Assembly (NCBI RefSeq): GCF_001687325.1
Contig: NZ_LZRD01000046.1
Span: 1 to 36,959 of the forward strand
Direction: 5' to 3'
Source of the DNA: Streptomyces sp. PTY087I2
Lineage (GTDB): Bacteria; Actinomycetota; Actinomycetes; Streptomycetales; Streptomycetaceae
DNA length: 36,959 bases
Shown: positions 8,466 through 15,882 of the stretch, in pieces
Position numbering within the stretch: the first letter of the stretch is position 1
Layout: each line of letters begins with the position of its first letter
Made by a program: the position numbers and the translations under genes
Notes under the pieces: generated by a model
Seen by the model: the letters and a program-made list of their open reading frames with translations, nothing else
Databases searched by the model: none
What the model was told of the DNA's origin: nothing

Positions 8466-9131
8466 CTACTGCTCGGCGAGCGCCCGGAGCCTGCTGAGCG
8501 CGCGGTGCTGGGCGACGCGGACCGCGCCCGGTGACATCCCGAGCATCCGTCCGGTCTCCTCGGCGGTCAGCCCCACCGCGACCCGCAGGACCAGCAGCTC
8601 GCGCTGGCTCTCCGGGAGGTTGGCGAGAAGCTTCTTGGCCCAGGCGGCGTCGCTGCTGAGCAGGGCGCGCTCCTCCGGGCCGAGGGAGTCGTCGGGCCGC
8701 TCCGGCATCTCGTCGGAGGGGACGACGGTCGACCCCGGGTGGCGCATCGCGGCACGCTGGAGATCGGCGACCTTGTGTCCGGCGATCGCGAAGACGAAGG
8801 CTTCGAAGGGCCTGCCGGTGTCCTTGTAGCGCGGCAGCGCCATCAGCACCGCGACGCAGACCTCCTGCGCCAGGTCCTCCACGAAGTGGCGAGCATCACC
8901 GGGGAGCCGGTTCAGCCGGGAGCGGCAGTAGCGCAGGGCGAGGGGGTGGACGTGGGCCAGCAGATCATGGGTGGCCTGCGCGTCTCCGTCGACGGCGCGG
9001 TGCACCAGGGCACCGATCACCGTGGTCTCGTCATCGCGCATCGAACCATGGTGCCCTGCTGCCACTCGGTCCGCTGCACCGCCTCCGGAGTTGTGCACCG
9101 AAGCGTTATGAGCGGGTGCGCCGGATGTCAT
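8466..9131 (-). CDS. shbA: ECF-type RNA polymerase sigma factor, SigD/ShbA-like
   Basis: 221 residues from ATG 9131. Sigma region 2 covers about residues 60-125 (DLLAHVHPLALRYCRSRL, FVEDLAQEVCVAVLMAL, FEAFVFAIAGHKVADLQR). Region 4 covers about 165-220 and ends in a helix-turn-helix, LTAEETGRMLGMSPGAVRVA. Region 3 is absent, as in ECF factors. Its place between guaB and a whiB-type gene matches mycobacterial sigD and, from memory, Streptomyces shbA, which drives transcription of the main sigma factor gene hrdB. Start choice: ATG 9131 has GGGGAGG 9 bases upstream; ATG 9041 (MRDDETTV) is the other candidate and would remove a low-complexity N-terminus. No anti-sigma gene is adjacent, unlike mycobacterial sigD with rsdA. 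The symbol rests on synteny and similarity, not on a search. Confidence 0.85.
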   Translation of the reverse strand: MTSGAPAHNASVHNSGGGAADRVAAGHHGSMRDDETTVIGALVHRAVDGDAQATHDLLAHVHPLALRYCRSRLNRLPGDARHFVEDLAQEVCVAVLMALPRYKDTGRPFEAFVFAIAGHKVADLQRAAMRHPGSTVVPSDEMPERPDDSLGPEERALLSSDAAWAKKLLANLPESQRELLVLRVAVGLTAEETGRMLGMSPGAVRVAQHRALSRLRALAEQ

Positions 9132-9275
9132 GTCCTGCGCCCTCCCCTTCCGCTCGACCGAATCGTTCCTGAGGAACTCCACGACTCAAGGATGCGTCAT
9201 CGGCCGGGAAGCGTCACATGGCACCGCTGGGCGGGCGCCCGGTTACGGGGTGTGGAGCCGGTGGCCCGCTCCGTC

Positions 9276-9301
9276 CCCCGTCCGCCGGTCTGCGGACGGG
9301 G
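9276..9301 (-). terminator. Hairpin terminator behind bldM
   Basis: A 10-bp perfect stem (9276-9285 with 9292-9301, core CCCGTCCGC/GCGGACGGG) and a 6-base loop, starting 20 bases after the bldM stop on the minus strand. Confidence 0.7.
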
Positions 9302-9320
9302 CGCGGTCCGGGCCGCGTCC

Positions 9321-9932
9321 TCAGCGGACCAGGCCCCAGCGGAATCCGAGGGCCACCGCGTGGGCGCGGTCCGAGGCCCCGAGCTTCTTGAACAGGCGGC
9401 GGGCGTGGGTCTTCACCGTGTCCTCGGAGAGGAACAGCTCACGGCCGATCTCCGCGTTGGAGCGGCCGTGACTCATGCCTTCGAGCACCTGGATCTCCCG
9501 CGCGGTGAGCGTGGGGGCCGCCCCCATCTCGGCGGACCGCAGCCGGCGCGGGGCGAGCCGCCACGTCGGGTCGGCCAGCGCCTGGGTGACGGTGGCCCGC
9601 AGCTCGGCGCGCGAGGCGTCCTTGTGCAGATAGCCGCGGGCACCGGCGGCGACCGCGAGCGCGACCCCGTCCAGGTCCTCGGCGACGGTCAGCATGATGA
9701 TCCGGGCCCCGGGGTCGGCGGAGAGCAGCCGCCGGACGGTCTCCACACCTCCCAGACCGGGCATGCGTACGTCCATCAGAATCAGATCCGAACGATCGGC
9801 ACCCCAGCGGCGGAGGACTTCCTCGCCGTTGGCCGCGGTCGTCACACGCTCGACGCCGGGCACGGTGGCCACCGCGCGACGGAGCGCTTCTCGGGCAAGC
9901 GGGGAGTCGTCGCAGACGAGGACGGATGTCAT
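9321..9932 (-). CDS. bldM: Developmental response regulator BldM
   Basis: 203 residues, the length of known BldM. The N-terminal receiver domain (about 1-120) has the acidic pair Asp8-Asp9, Asp54 in LILMDVRMPG, and Lys in GYLHKDAS. The C-terminal LuxR/NarL-type helix-turn-helix (about 140-200) reads TLTAREIQVLEGMSHGRSN and EDTVKTHARRLFKKL. BldM controls genes for aerial growth and sporulation, as a homodimer or with WhiI; it is known to work without classical phosphorylation of Asp54. The start is the ATG at 9932 with GGAGGAC in front; the longer frame to 9992 lacks support. A sigma-BldN-like promoter lies at 10056-10083. whiD is the divergent neighbour. Confidence 0.96.
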   Translation of the reverse strand: MTSVLVCDDSPLAREALRRAVATVPGVERVTTAANGEEVLRRWGADRSDLILMDVRMPGLGGVETVRRLLSADPGARIIMLTVAEDLDGVALAVAAGARGYLHKDASRAELRATVTQALADPTWRLAPRRLRSAEMGAAPTLTAREIQVLEGMSHGRSNAEIGRELFLSEDTVKTHARRLFKKLGASDRAHAVALGFRWGLVR

Positions 9933-10055
9933 GACCGTCCTCCGCAGCTGATGCGCGTCACCTTGAGCCTCCAGGCTGATACAAGTCGTCACCTGTGCGG
10001 TCGACCCCCTCGGACATGTGCCCGAGCCGGATATCCGTCAACCGCATCCGTTCCT

Positions 10056-10083
10056 TTAACGACGGTCACTCGAAAGAGTTACG
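10056..10083 (-). promoter_or_regulatory. Candidate sigma-BldN promoter of bldM
   Basis: On the minus strand CGTAAC (10083-10078), a 16-base spacer and CGTTAA (10061-10056). From memory the sigma-BldN consensus is CGTAAC-N16-CGTTGA, and bldM is a known BldN target in Streptomyces. One mismatch of twelve. Transcription would begin near 10049, giving a leader of about 117 bases. Confidence 0.7.
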
Positions 10084-10248
10084 GGTCGCGCGACCGGGTT
10101 CGGCACTCTACGTGAAGGCTCGGACACGGAGGAGAACGGCGCGGGCGATTCACCCGCCAACCGGATCTTCACCCCCTGGCATGCCCTATTTGGCAGCTTT
10201 TCTTCCCTTTCGAGGGTGTCTGTGGCTAGATTCGCAATCAGTCATATT

Positions 10249-10273
10249 TACATCTACTAGCACCGTAGATGTA
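10249..10273. promoter_or_regulatory. Perfect 9-bp dyad upstream of whiD
   Basis: TACATCTAC (10249-10257) and GTAGATGTA (10265-10273) are exact reverse complements around a 7-base spacer TAGCACC. The AT content is high for this genome and there is no gene end nearby, so an operator is likelier than a terminator. The binding protein is unknown. Confidence 0.55.
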
Positions 10274-10344
10274 CGGTCGAGACTTCGGTCACACCGATCA
10301 GAGACGGTCCGAACACAGCAGGCCGTCGAACACAGACGGTCGAG
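10273..10344 (+). repeat. Spaced direct repeats in the whiD leader
   Basis: ACGGTC occurs at 10273, 10304 and 10336, about 31-32 bases (three helical turns) apart; the first and third copies extend to ACGGTCGAG. Between them CGAACACAG occurs twice (10310-10318, 10327-10335), 17 bases apart. They sit 42-113 bases before the whiD start. Confidence 0.5.
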
Positions 10345-10385
10345 GATGCCGCTTCCGACGCAGCACAGCTCCGAGGGGACAAGCA

Positions 10386-10727
10386 ATGGCAGATTTCTCC
10401 CGCCTTCCCGGACCCAACGCAGACCTGTGGGACTGGCAGCTGCTCGCCGCCTGCCGAGGCGTGGACAGCTCCCTGTTCTTCCACCCGGAGGGCGAGCGCG
10501 GCGCGGCACGGAGCGCCCGCGAGACCTCCGCGAAGGAGGTGTGCATGCGCTGCCCGGTACGGGCCGAGTGCGCGGCGCACGCCCTGGCCGTACGGGAGCC
10601 CTACGGCGTGTGGGGCGGCCTGACGGAGGACGAGCGCGAGGAGCTGATGGGCCGGGCCAGAACCCGGCTGATCAGCGCGGCGCCCTCCGGGGTACCCGCC
10701 GCCGGACCGGGCTCCGGCGCCACCTGA
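10386..10727 (+). CDS. whiD: WhiB-family [4Fe-4S] regulator WhiD
   Basis: 113 residues from ATG 10386 (AGGGGAC just before it). The four iron-sulfur ligands are Cys23, Cys53, Cys56 and Cys62, in AACRG and VCMRCPVRAEC, followed by the WhiB turn GVWGG at 74-78 and a basic C-terminal patch (RARTRL). WhiD is needed for late sporulation in Streptomyces; proteins of this family bind region 4 of the main sigma factor and sense NO or O2 through the cluster. Sequence and place beside bldM match WhiD rather than another Wbl protein. The gene is transcribed alone and rightward; its long leader carries the repeats described separately. From memory this position is that of whiB3 in mycobacteria. Confidence 0.95.
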   Translation: MADFSRLPGPNADLWDWQLLAACRGVDSSLFFHPEGERGAARSARETSAKEVCMRCPVRAECAAHALAVREPYGVWGGLTEDEREELMGRARTRLISAAPSGVPAAGPGSGAT

Positions 10728-10836
10728 CACCCGTACGCCTCAACGCGACGCAGAAACGTTTTTTCAGCACCTTCAGCCATCCGGCCCCCGACCGGTCGCG
10801 GCGGGCCTCCGCACGCGCGCCGTGCCCCGCGCCGCC

Positions 10837-11727
10837 TCAGCGGGCGGCGGTCCGCGCCAGCTGGTCCAGGGTGGCCGCCACCGCCGGGACCCGGGCCAGG
10901 TCCGGCAGGGTCAGCGCGACGATCTCCCGCTCGATCACGGGCTCGACCGGCACGGCCCTGGCCCCCTTGGGGCGTACCGACTCGACGGCCAGCTCCGGCA
11001 GCACCGCCACGCCCAGCCCGGCCCCGACGAGGCCCATCACCGCCGGGTAGTCGTCGGTGGCGAAGTCGATGCGCGGGGCGAAGCCGGACTCCTCGCAGAC
11101 CTCGACGAGCTGGCGGCGGCAGCGCGGGCAGCCCGCGATCCAGGACTCGTCGGCCAGCTCGCCGATGGCCACGCTCGAAGCCTCCGCCAGCCGGTGCCCC
11201 TCCGGGAGGAGGCCGATCAGCCGGTCGGTGAGCAGCGGCCGGACCACCAGGTCGTCCCATTCGCCGCCGGTCGTCCCGTAACGGAACGCCAGCGCGATGT
11301 CGCAGTCGCCCTCCCGCAGCAGGTCCACCGAGCGCGGCGGCTCGGCCTCGACGAGCGAGACGCGGGTGCCGGGGTGTTCGGCGCGCAGGGCGGCCAGCGC
11401 GCCCGGGACCAGGGTGGAGCTGCCGCTGGGGAAGGAGACCAGCCGGACCCGGCCGGCCCGCAGTCCGGCGATGGCGGCGACCTCCTCCTCGGCCGCGGTC
11501 AGCCCCGCGAGGATGCCGGCGGCGTGCCGCACCAGCGCCTCGCCGGCCTGGGTGAGGCGCATCTCGCGTCCGGTGCGGATCAGCAGCGTGGTGCCGGCGG
11601 AGGCCTCCAGGGCCTTCATCTGCTGGCTGACGGCGGGCTGGGTGCAGCCGAGTTCGCGGGCGGCGGCGGAGAACGAGCCGGTGGTGGACACGGCGCGCAG
11701 GACACGGAGGTGGCGAGCTTCGATCAC
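10837..11727 (-). CDS. LysR-family transcriptional regulator
   Basis: 296 residues. The winged helix-turn-helix covers residues 1-62 (LRVLRAVSTTGSFSAAAREL, TQPAVSQQMKALE), and a two-lobed substrate-binding domain follows from about 90. That domain has an unusual cysteine group, WIAGCPRCRRQLVEVC. The start is GTG at 11727. GGAGG lies only one base before it, and TATGAT ends exactly 7 bases upstream, so the mRNA may be leaderless. It is divergent from the MOSC gene with an 80-base gap, the classic arrangement for a LysR regulator and its target. Effector unknown. Confidence 0.9.
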   Translation of the reverse strand: MIEARHLRVLRAVSTTGSFSAAARELGCTQPAVSQQMKALEASAGTTLLIRTGREMRLTQAGEALVRHAAGILAGLTAAEEEVAAIAGLRAGRVRLVSFPSGSSTLVPGALAALRAEHPGTRVSLVEAEPPRSVDLLREGDCDIALAFRYGTTGGEWDDLVVRPLLTDRLIGLLPEGHRLAEASSVAIGELADESWIAGCPRCRRQLVEVCEESGFAPRIDFATDDYPAVMGLVGAGLGVAVLPELAVESVRPKGARAVPVEPVIEREIVALTLPDLARVPAVAATLDQLARTAAR

Positions 11728-11733
11728 CCCTCC

Positions 11734-11749
11734 ATCATAAGAAACTCTT
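11734..11749. promoter_or_regulatory. Promoter/operator of the LysR gene
   Basis: On the minus strand TATGAT (11739-11734) fits a -10 box whose start point would be the first base of the GTG codon at 11727. Overlapping it is a small dyad AAGA-AAC-TCTT (11739-11749), a possible half of a LysR site. No clear -35 box. Confidence 0.4.
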
Positions 11750-11795
11750 GGAGGAGGGGCGAACTAACGAGGTGCTTCTTTGAGGTAGGGGCGGT

Positions 11796-11801
11796 TAGCG
11801 T
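11796..11801 (+). promoter_or_regulatory. -10 box of a likely leaderless MOSC transcript
   Basis: TAGCGT, fitting TANNNT, ends 6 bases before the A of the ATG at 11808, so transcription would start at the start codon. No ribosome site at normal distance is present. The -35 region is weak. Confidence 0.45.
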
Positions 11802-11807
11802 ATCCGC

Positions 11808-12476
11808 ATGAAGCTGCTGACCGTGAACATCGGCCGTCCCCGCCCCAACGCACAGACCGGCGGCCCGGACGGCCTCTCCGGCATCGACAAGCGCCCGACG
11901 GACGGCCCCGTGGAGGTGCGCGACCCCGGGCCCAAGGGCGTCGGCGGCAGCGGGCTGTCCGGGGACGCGGTGTGCGATCTGCGCCATCACGGCGGCAGCG
12001 ACCAGGCGGTGTACGCCTTCGCCCGGGAGGAGCTGGACGCCTGGGAGCGGGAGCTGGGCGGCCGGAAGCTGGCCAACGGGGTCTTCGGCGAGAACTTCAC
12101 GACCCAGGGCCTCGACGTCAGCGGCGCGCGGATCGGCGAGCGCTGGCGGGTGGGGGCGGACCTGGTGCTGGAGGTGACCTCGGGGCGGATCCCGTGCCGG
12201 ACCTTCGCCGAGCACCTCGGGGAGAAGGGGTGGATCAAGCGGTTCACTCAGGAGGGCGTGACCGGCGCGTACCTGCGGGTGATCGAACCGGGCACGGTCC
12301 GCGCCGGGGACCCCATCGAGATCGTGCACCGGCCGGACCACGGGATCACCGCCGCCGTGCAGTTCCGGGCGGTGACGACCGACCGCACCCTGCTGCCCTC
12401 CCTGCTGGCCGCCGGGGACGCGCTGCACCCGAAGACGCTGAGCCAGGCGCGGGAGTACGTGGCACGGCAGGGCTGA
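11808..12476 (+). CDS. MOSC domain protein, YiiM-like
   Basis: 222 residues. The MOSC beta-barrel occupies about residues 30-165, with the conserved cysteine at 130 in GRIPCRTF, and GVFGENFTTQGLDV and GAYLRVIEPGTVRAGD typical of the YiiM branch; a short helical tail follows. MOSC proteins carry sulfur or bind molybdenum cofactor, and the E. coli YiiM/YcbX group detoxifies N-hydroxylated bases such as 6-hydroxylaminopurine. So a cytoplasmic reductive detoxification role is plausible, but the electron donor is not encoded here. It is divergent from the LysR gene, which likely controls it. Confidence 0.9.
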   Translation: MKLLTVNIGRPRPNAQTGGPDGLSGIDKRPTDGPVEVRDPGPKGVGGSGLSGDAVCDLRHHGGSDQAVYAFAREELDAWERELGGRKLANGVFGENFTTQGLDVSGARIGERWRVGADLVLEVTSGRIPCRTFAEHLGEKGWIKRFTQEGVTGAYLRVIEPGTVRAGDPIEIVHRPDHGITAAVQFRAVTTDRTLLPSLLAAGDALHPKTLSQAREYVARQG

Positions 12477-12497
12477 GGGCGGTCGCTCACGAGGTCG

Positions 12498-12534
12498 GCG
12501 GCGCCATCGGGTGACGCGGCGTCACCTGCGCCGC
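12498..12534 (+). terminator. Possible two-part hairpin terminator behind the MOSC gene
   Basis: Outer arms GCGGCGC (12498-12504) and GCGCCGC (12528-12534) enclose an inner stem GGTGACG/CGTCACC (12510-12516, 12520-12526) with a 3-base loop. It begins 21 bases after the stop codon. No T-run follows, which is common in actinobacteria. Confidence 0.45.
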
Positions 12535-12646
12535 GTCCTCCGGGGCGTTGGCCGGGAACTGGATCAGCCGACGGCGCGTCCACCACCAGTGACCCGCGCC
12601 CGAGAATCAGACATCGAGCCGAGTGGCACGTCTCAGGGGGAAGACC

Positions 12647-14239
12647 ATGCCCGATGCGCAGCAGCCCTGGTATACCCCGGGCCCGCCGCAGCAGCCCGTT
12701 CCCGGTAACCCGTACGCGTCGGAGGGCGGCGCGCAGCAGGGGTTCGGGATACCGACACCCGCGCCGACGCCACCACCTCCGCCCCCGCGTCGCCGCTTCG
12801 GCCGGGGGCCCGTCGTCGCCGCGGTCGTGGCGCTGGTGCTCGTGGTCGTGGCGGGCGGGGTGTACGGCTTCACCGACTGGGGGCGGGACGATCCCGCGAA
12901 ACCCGTGGTGAAGAAGTCGCCCGGCCCTTCCGGTTCGGCGTCCCCGTCCCGTACGCCCGCGGCGGGCGCCCCGAAGCTGAGCCACATTCCGACGACGGCG
13001 GAGGTCGCGGCCGCGCGGAAGCCGGGCGAGGCGTCGGCGTGGATCGCCGACGACAAGACCGATATCCCCAAGCAGATCAACAAGGTCCACGACCTGTGGA
13101 TCGTCGGCGACACCGCCGTACAGGCCCTGTACCGGAAGGTGACGGCCTACCGGCTCTCGGACGGGGCCGAGGTGTGGAGCGTGACGCTCCCCTCCGCCGT
13201 GTGCGAGACCCCGGCGAACCCGACGCCCGACGGCAAGGTCGTGGTGTTCCGGCAGGAGAGGCCCGACAACGAGCGGGGCAATCGCTGCAACCGGATGCAG
13301 ATGATCGATCTCAAGACCGGGAAGCAGGGGTGGCAGAAGAAGCTCGACGAGCCCGGCGACCAGGACGACACGCTCATCGTCTACAGCGCCATCAGCGGCG
13401 ACGTGCTGTCCGTCGCCCGGGGCCAACGGGCCGTCACCTACCGGATGGACGACGGGAGCAAGCTCCACAAGATTCCCTCGGAGAAGAAAGGGGCGTGCTT
13501 CCCCACCGGTGTGGCGGGCGGCGCCGCCCGGCTGCTGGTGAGTTCCGACTGCATGGTCTCCATGGACCGGGGCAAGAACTACGGCCAGCTGCGCGAGTTC
13601 GATCCCCGGACCGGCAAGCTCCTGTGGCGCTACCGGACGAAGACCGGCTGGAGCTTCGGCGCTCTGATCTCCATGGACCCGGTCGTCTTCACCGTCTACA
13701 ACAACGAGGACACCGCGAAGGACTGGCGGATCACGGTGCTGGACCCCCAGGGCAAGCACCGCGTCACCTTCGACGCCCGGGACAAGGGGTTCGAACACTG
13801 TGCCGGAAGCGGGGGCGGCGATGACATCCAGCCCTGCCGGGGCGCCTCGGTCGACAAGGGCCTCATCATGCTGGGCGGCCAGAACCAGGTCGGCGCGTAC
13901 GACCTGAAGACCGGGAAGTTCCTGTGGGGGATCAAGGACAACCGGCTCCGGATGCTCTATGCCCTGCGCGCGGAGGGCGGCACATCGATGCGCATCTACG
14001 AGGCGGCCGGCCCAAGCAGCCCGGGCCGGACGTTCCTCATGGGCCCGAAAGGCGCCGGCACGGAGACCGAGGTCGTGAAGCACCCGGCGGCGACCGCCGC
14101 GTGGGAGTACGAGATGTTCATGGGGCACACGGCCTACGTCGACGGACGCCTCGTCCTGACGGCGACGCACATGAGCGGCGACGAGGACAAAAAGCCCGTC
14201 CGCGAGGCCCGCATGCTGTCTTTCGCCGCCTCACCCTGA
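12647..14239 (+). CDS. PQQ-repeat beta-propeller protein with one N-terminal membrane anchor
   Basis: 530 residues from ATG 12647 (AGGGGGA before it). Residues 1-50 are a cytoplasmic Pro/Gln-rich tail, and one transmembrane helix follows (VVAAVVALVLVVVAGGVYGF, about 56-75). After a Ser/Pro linker the large domain is outside the cell. It carries PQQ-type blade motifs DLKTGKQGW, DPRTGKLLWRY and DLKTGKFLWGI, plus the degenerate YRLSDGAEVW, so an eight-bladed propeller of the BamB/PQQ-like type is likely. No catalytic residues of quinoprotein dehydrogenases are seen, and such Streptomyces proteins are mostly uncharacterised. Several cysteines in the outer domain may form disulfides. It may be a binding scaffold at the cell surface. 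Same strand as the oxidase gene 95 bases downstream. Confidence 0.85.
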   Translation: MPDAQQPWYTPGPPQQPVPGNPYASEGGAQQGFGIPTPAPTPPPPPPRRRFGRGPVVAAVVALVLVVVAGGVYGFTDWGRDDPAKPVVKKSPGPSGSASPSRTPAAGAPKLSHIPTTAEVAAARKPGEASAWIADDKTDIPKQINKVHDLWIVGDTAVQALYRKVTAYRLSDGAEVWSVTLPSAVCETPANPTPDGKVVVFRQERPDNERGNRCNRMQMIDLKTGKQGWQKKLDEPGDQDDTLIVYSAISGDVLSVARGQRAVTYRMDDGSKLHKIPSEKKGACFPTGVAGGAARLLVSSDCMVSMDRGKNYGQLREFDPRTGKLLWRYRTKTGWSFGALISMDPVVFTVYNNEDTAKDWRITVLDPQGKHRVTFDARDKGFEHCAGSGGGDDIQPCRGASVDKGLIMLGGQNQVGAYDLKTGKFLWGIKDNRLRMLYALRAEGGTSMRIYEAAGPSSPGRTFLMGPKGAGTETEVVKHPAATAAWEYEMFMGHTAYVDGRLVLTATHMSGDEDKKPVREARMLSFAASP

Positions 14240-14333
14240 CCCGTACTGGGGGATCTCCCCCGGCCGGACCGTAGGGGCCCGGTCGGGGGCGGTTCAGGGC
14301 TCTGCCCCATGCCCGGGGGCCGGTCGGCCCGAA

Positions 14334-15872
14334 ATGCTGATGAGCATGGAGAAGACCAGGGGACGACGGCTGAAGCGGGTGCTTGTGACGCTGACGGTCG
14401 TGGTGGGGGTGCTCGCGGTGGCGGTCGGCGGCTCGTTCGCGTGGCTGTGGACGAACGCCGACCTGAGCACGGTGGGCAAGGTCCGCTTCGGCAACGAGCT
14501 GGCCGTGCCGCCGCTCGCGCCCTCGACGGTGGACGAGGACGGCACGCGCGTCTTCGATCTGCGGATGCAGGCGGGGAGCACGGAGTTCCGGGACGGGGCG
14601 GCGACGCCGACGTGGGGGTTCAACGGGGACCATCTGGGCCCGACGCTGCGGGCGAAGCGCGGTGAGCGGGTGAAGGTCCGGGTGCGCAACACCCTCGACG
14701 AGGCGTCCGGCGTGCACTGGCACGGGATGCACCTGCCCGCCGCGATGGACGGCGGACCGCACCAGATGGTCGAGGCGGGATCCACCTGGACCCCGCGCTG
14801 GAAGGTCGACCAGCCGGCCTCGACGCTCTGGTACCACCCGCATCCGCACGGGGCGACGGAGCGGCACGTGCAGCGGGGTCTGGCGGGGATGTTCCTGCTC
14901 GACGACGAGGACTCCGGGCGGCTCGCGCTGCCGAAGACGTACGGGGTGGACGATCTGCCGGTGATGGTGCAGGACGTCACGTTCGACGGCGCGACGTTCG
15001 ACCACGGGCACCGGTTCCTGGCCAACACCGGCTTCCTGGGCGAGCGGACGATGGTGAACGGCACGCTCGATCCGTACGCCGAGGTCGGCGACGAGCGCGT
15101 ACGGTTGCGCCTGCTCAACGCGTCGACCGCCCGCATCTACACCTTCGGCTTCGACGACGACCGTGCCTTCGACCTGGTGGGGACGGACGGCGGGCTGCTG
15201 GCTGCGCCCGCGTCGATGAACCGGGTGCAGCTGTCGCCGGGTGAGCGGGCGGAGGTCGTCGTGACGATGCGGCCGGGCGAGCGGAGGGTGCTGCGCAGCT
15301 ACCCGTGGCGCGACGGGAACGGCTGGGAGCGGCGGTTCGACGGGGGCGACGACTCCTTCGACGTACTCCAGTTGCGGGCGGCCGAGCGGCTGCGCCCCTC
15401 CCCCGAGGTGCCGGGCCGGCTGGCCGTGGACCGGGGTCTTGAGCTGCCGGAGGCCGGTGACGCGGTGCGCAGCCGCCACTTCGAGCTGCGCAGGTCCGGG
15501 ATCAACGGGAAGCCGATGGCGATGGGCCGGATCGACGAGACGGTCACCCGGGGCACGACGGAGGTGTGGACGCTGCGCAACGGCGGTGACATGACGCACA
15601 ACTTCCATGTGCACGATGTGCAGTTCCGGGTGCTGGACGTGAACGGGAAGCGGCCGGAGCCGGCGCTGCGGGGCCGTAAGGACACGGTGGCGGTGCCGAT
15701 GGGCGCGACTGTGCGGATCGCCCTGCGGTTCGACGGCCCGTCCGATCCGGATGTCCCGTACATGTACCACTGTCATCTGCTGTCGCACGAGGACGACGGG
15801 ATGATGGGCCAGTTCGTGGTGGTGGAGAGGGGGCAGCGGGCGGGTGAGGTGCCGGACCATGCGGGGCACTAA
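14334..15872 (+). CDS. Secreted or membrane-anchored multicopper oxidase
   Basis: 512 residues with three cupredoxin domains. All copper ligands are visible: HWHG (about residue 132) and HPHPHG (about 172) in the first domain, then HNFHVHDVQF and YHCHLLSHEDDGMMG in the last. They give the trinuclear centre, and the type-1 site has its Cys in HCH and an axial Met. The N-terminus (RGRRLKRV then a 20-residue hydrophobic run) is a signal anchor, perhaps Tat-like but without a clean twin-arginine motif. The enzyme couples oxidation of a substrate (metal ion, phenol) to reduction of O2 to water; it resembles the CotA/FtsP/CueO branch. Three in-frame ATGs (14334, 14340, 14346) compete and none has a strong ribosome site. 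The short-chain dehydrogenase starts 10 bases after the stop. Confidence 0.92.
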   Translation: MLMSMEKTRGRRLKRVLVTLTVVVGVLAVAVGGSFAWLWTNADLSTVGKVRFGNELAVPPLAPSTVDEDGTRVFDLRMQAGSTEFRDGAATPTWGFNGDHLGPTLRAKRGERVKVRVRNTLDEASGVHWHGMHLPAAMDGGPHQMVEAGSTWTPRWKVDQPASTLWYHPHPHGATERHVQRGLAGMFLLDDEDSGRLALPKTYGVDDLPVMVQDVTFDGATFDHGHRFLANTGFLGERTMVNGTLDPYAEVGDERVRLRLLNASTARIYTFGFDDDRAFDLVGTDGGLLAAPASMNRVQLSPGERAEVVVTMRPGERRVLRSYPWRDGNGWERRFDGGDDSFDVLQLRAAERLRPSPEVPGRLAVDRGLELPEAGDAVRSRHFELRRSGINGKPMAMGRIDETVTRGTTEVWTLRNGGDMTHNFHVHDVQFRVLDVNGKRPEPALRGRKDTVAVPMGATVRIALRFDGPSDPDVPYMYHCHLLSHEDDGMMGQFVVVERGQRAGEVPDHAGH

Positions 15873-15882
15873 CGTGCCGCGT

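Larger units (their letters stand above)
9933..10385. promoter_or_regulatory. Divergent bldM-whiD control region
   Basis: 453 bases without a convincing gene between two divergent developmental regulators, and less GC-rich than its surroundings. It holds a promoter-like pair for bldM on the minus strand (10056-10083). On the whiD side it holds a 9-bp dyad (10249-10273) and spaced direct repeats (10273-10344). I could not fix a whiD promoter by eye; TAGATT at 10227-10232 is a possible -10 box without a good -35. Confidence 0.7.

Noticed and set aside
10740..10780. T-run after whiD (CGTTTTTTC) as an intrinsic terminator
   Set aside because: No stable stem directly precedes the T-run.
14247..14290. 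GC-rich inverted repeats between the PQQ-repeat gene and the oxidase gene
   Set aside because: The arms pair only with insertions or a 2-base loop; not good enough to call a terminator.
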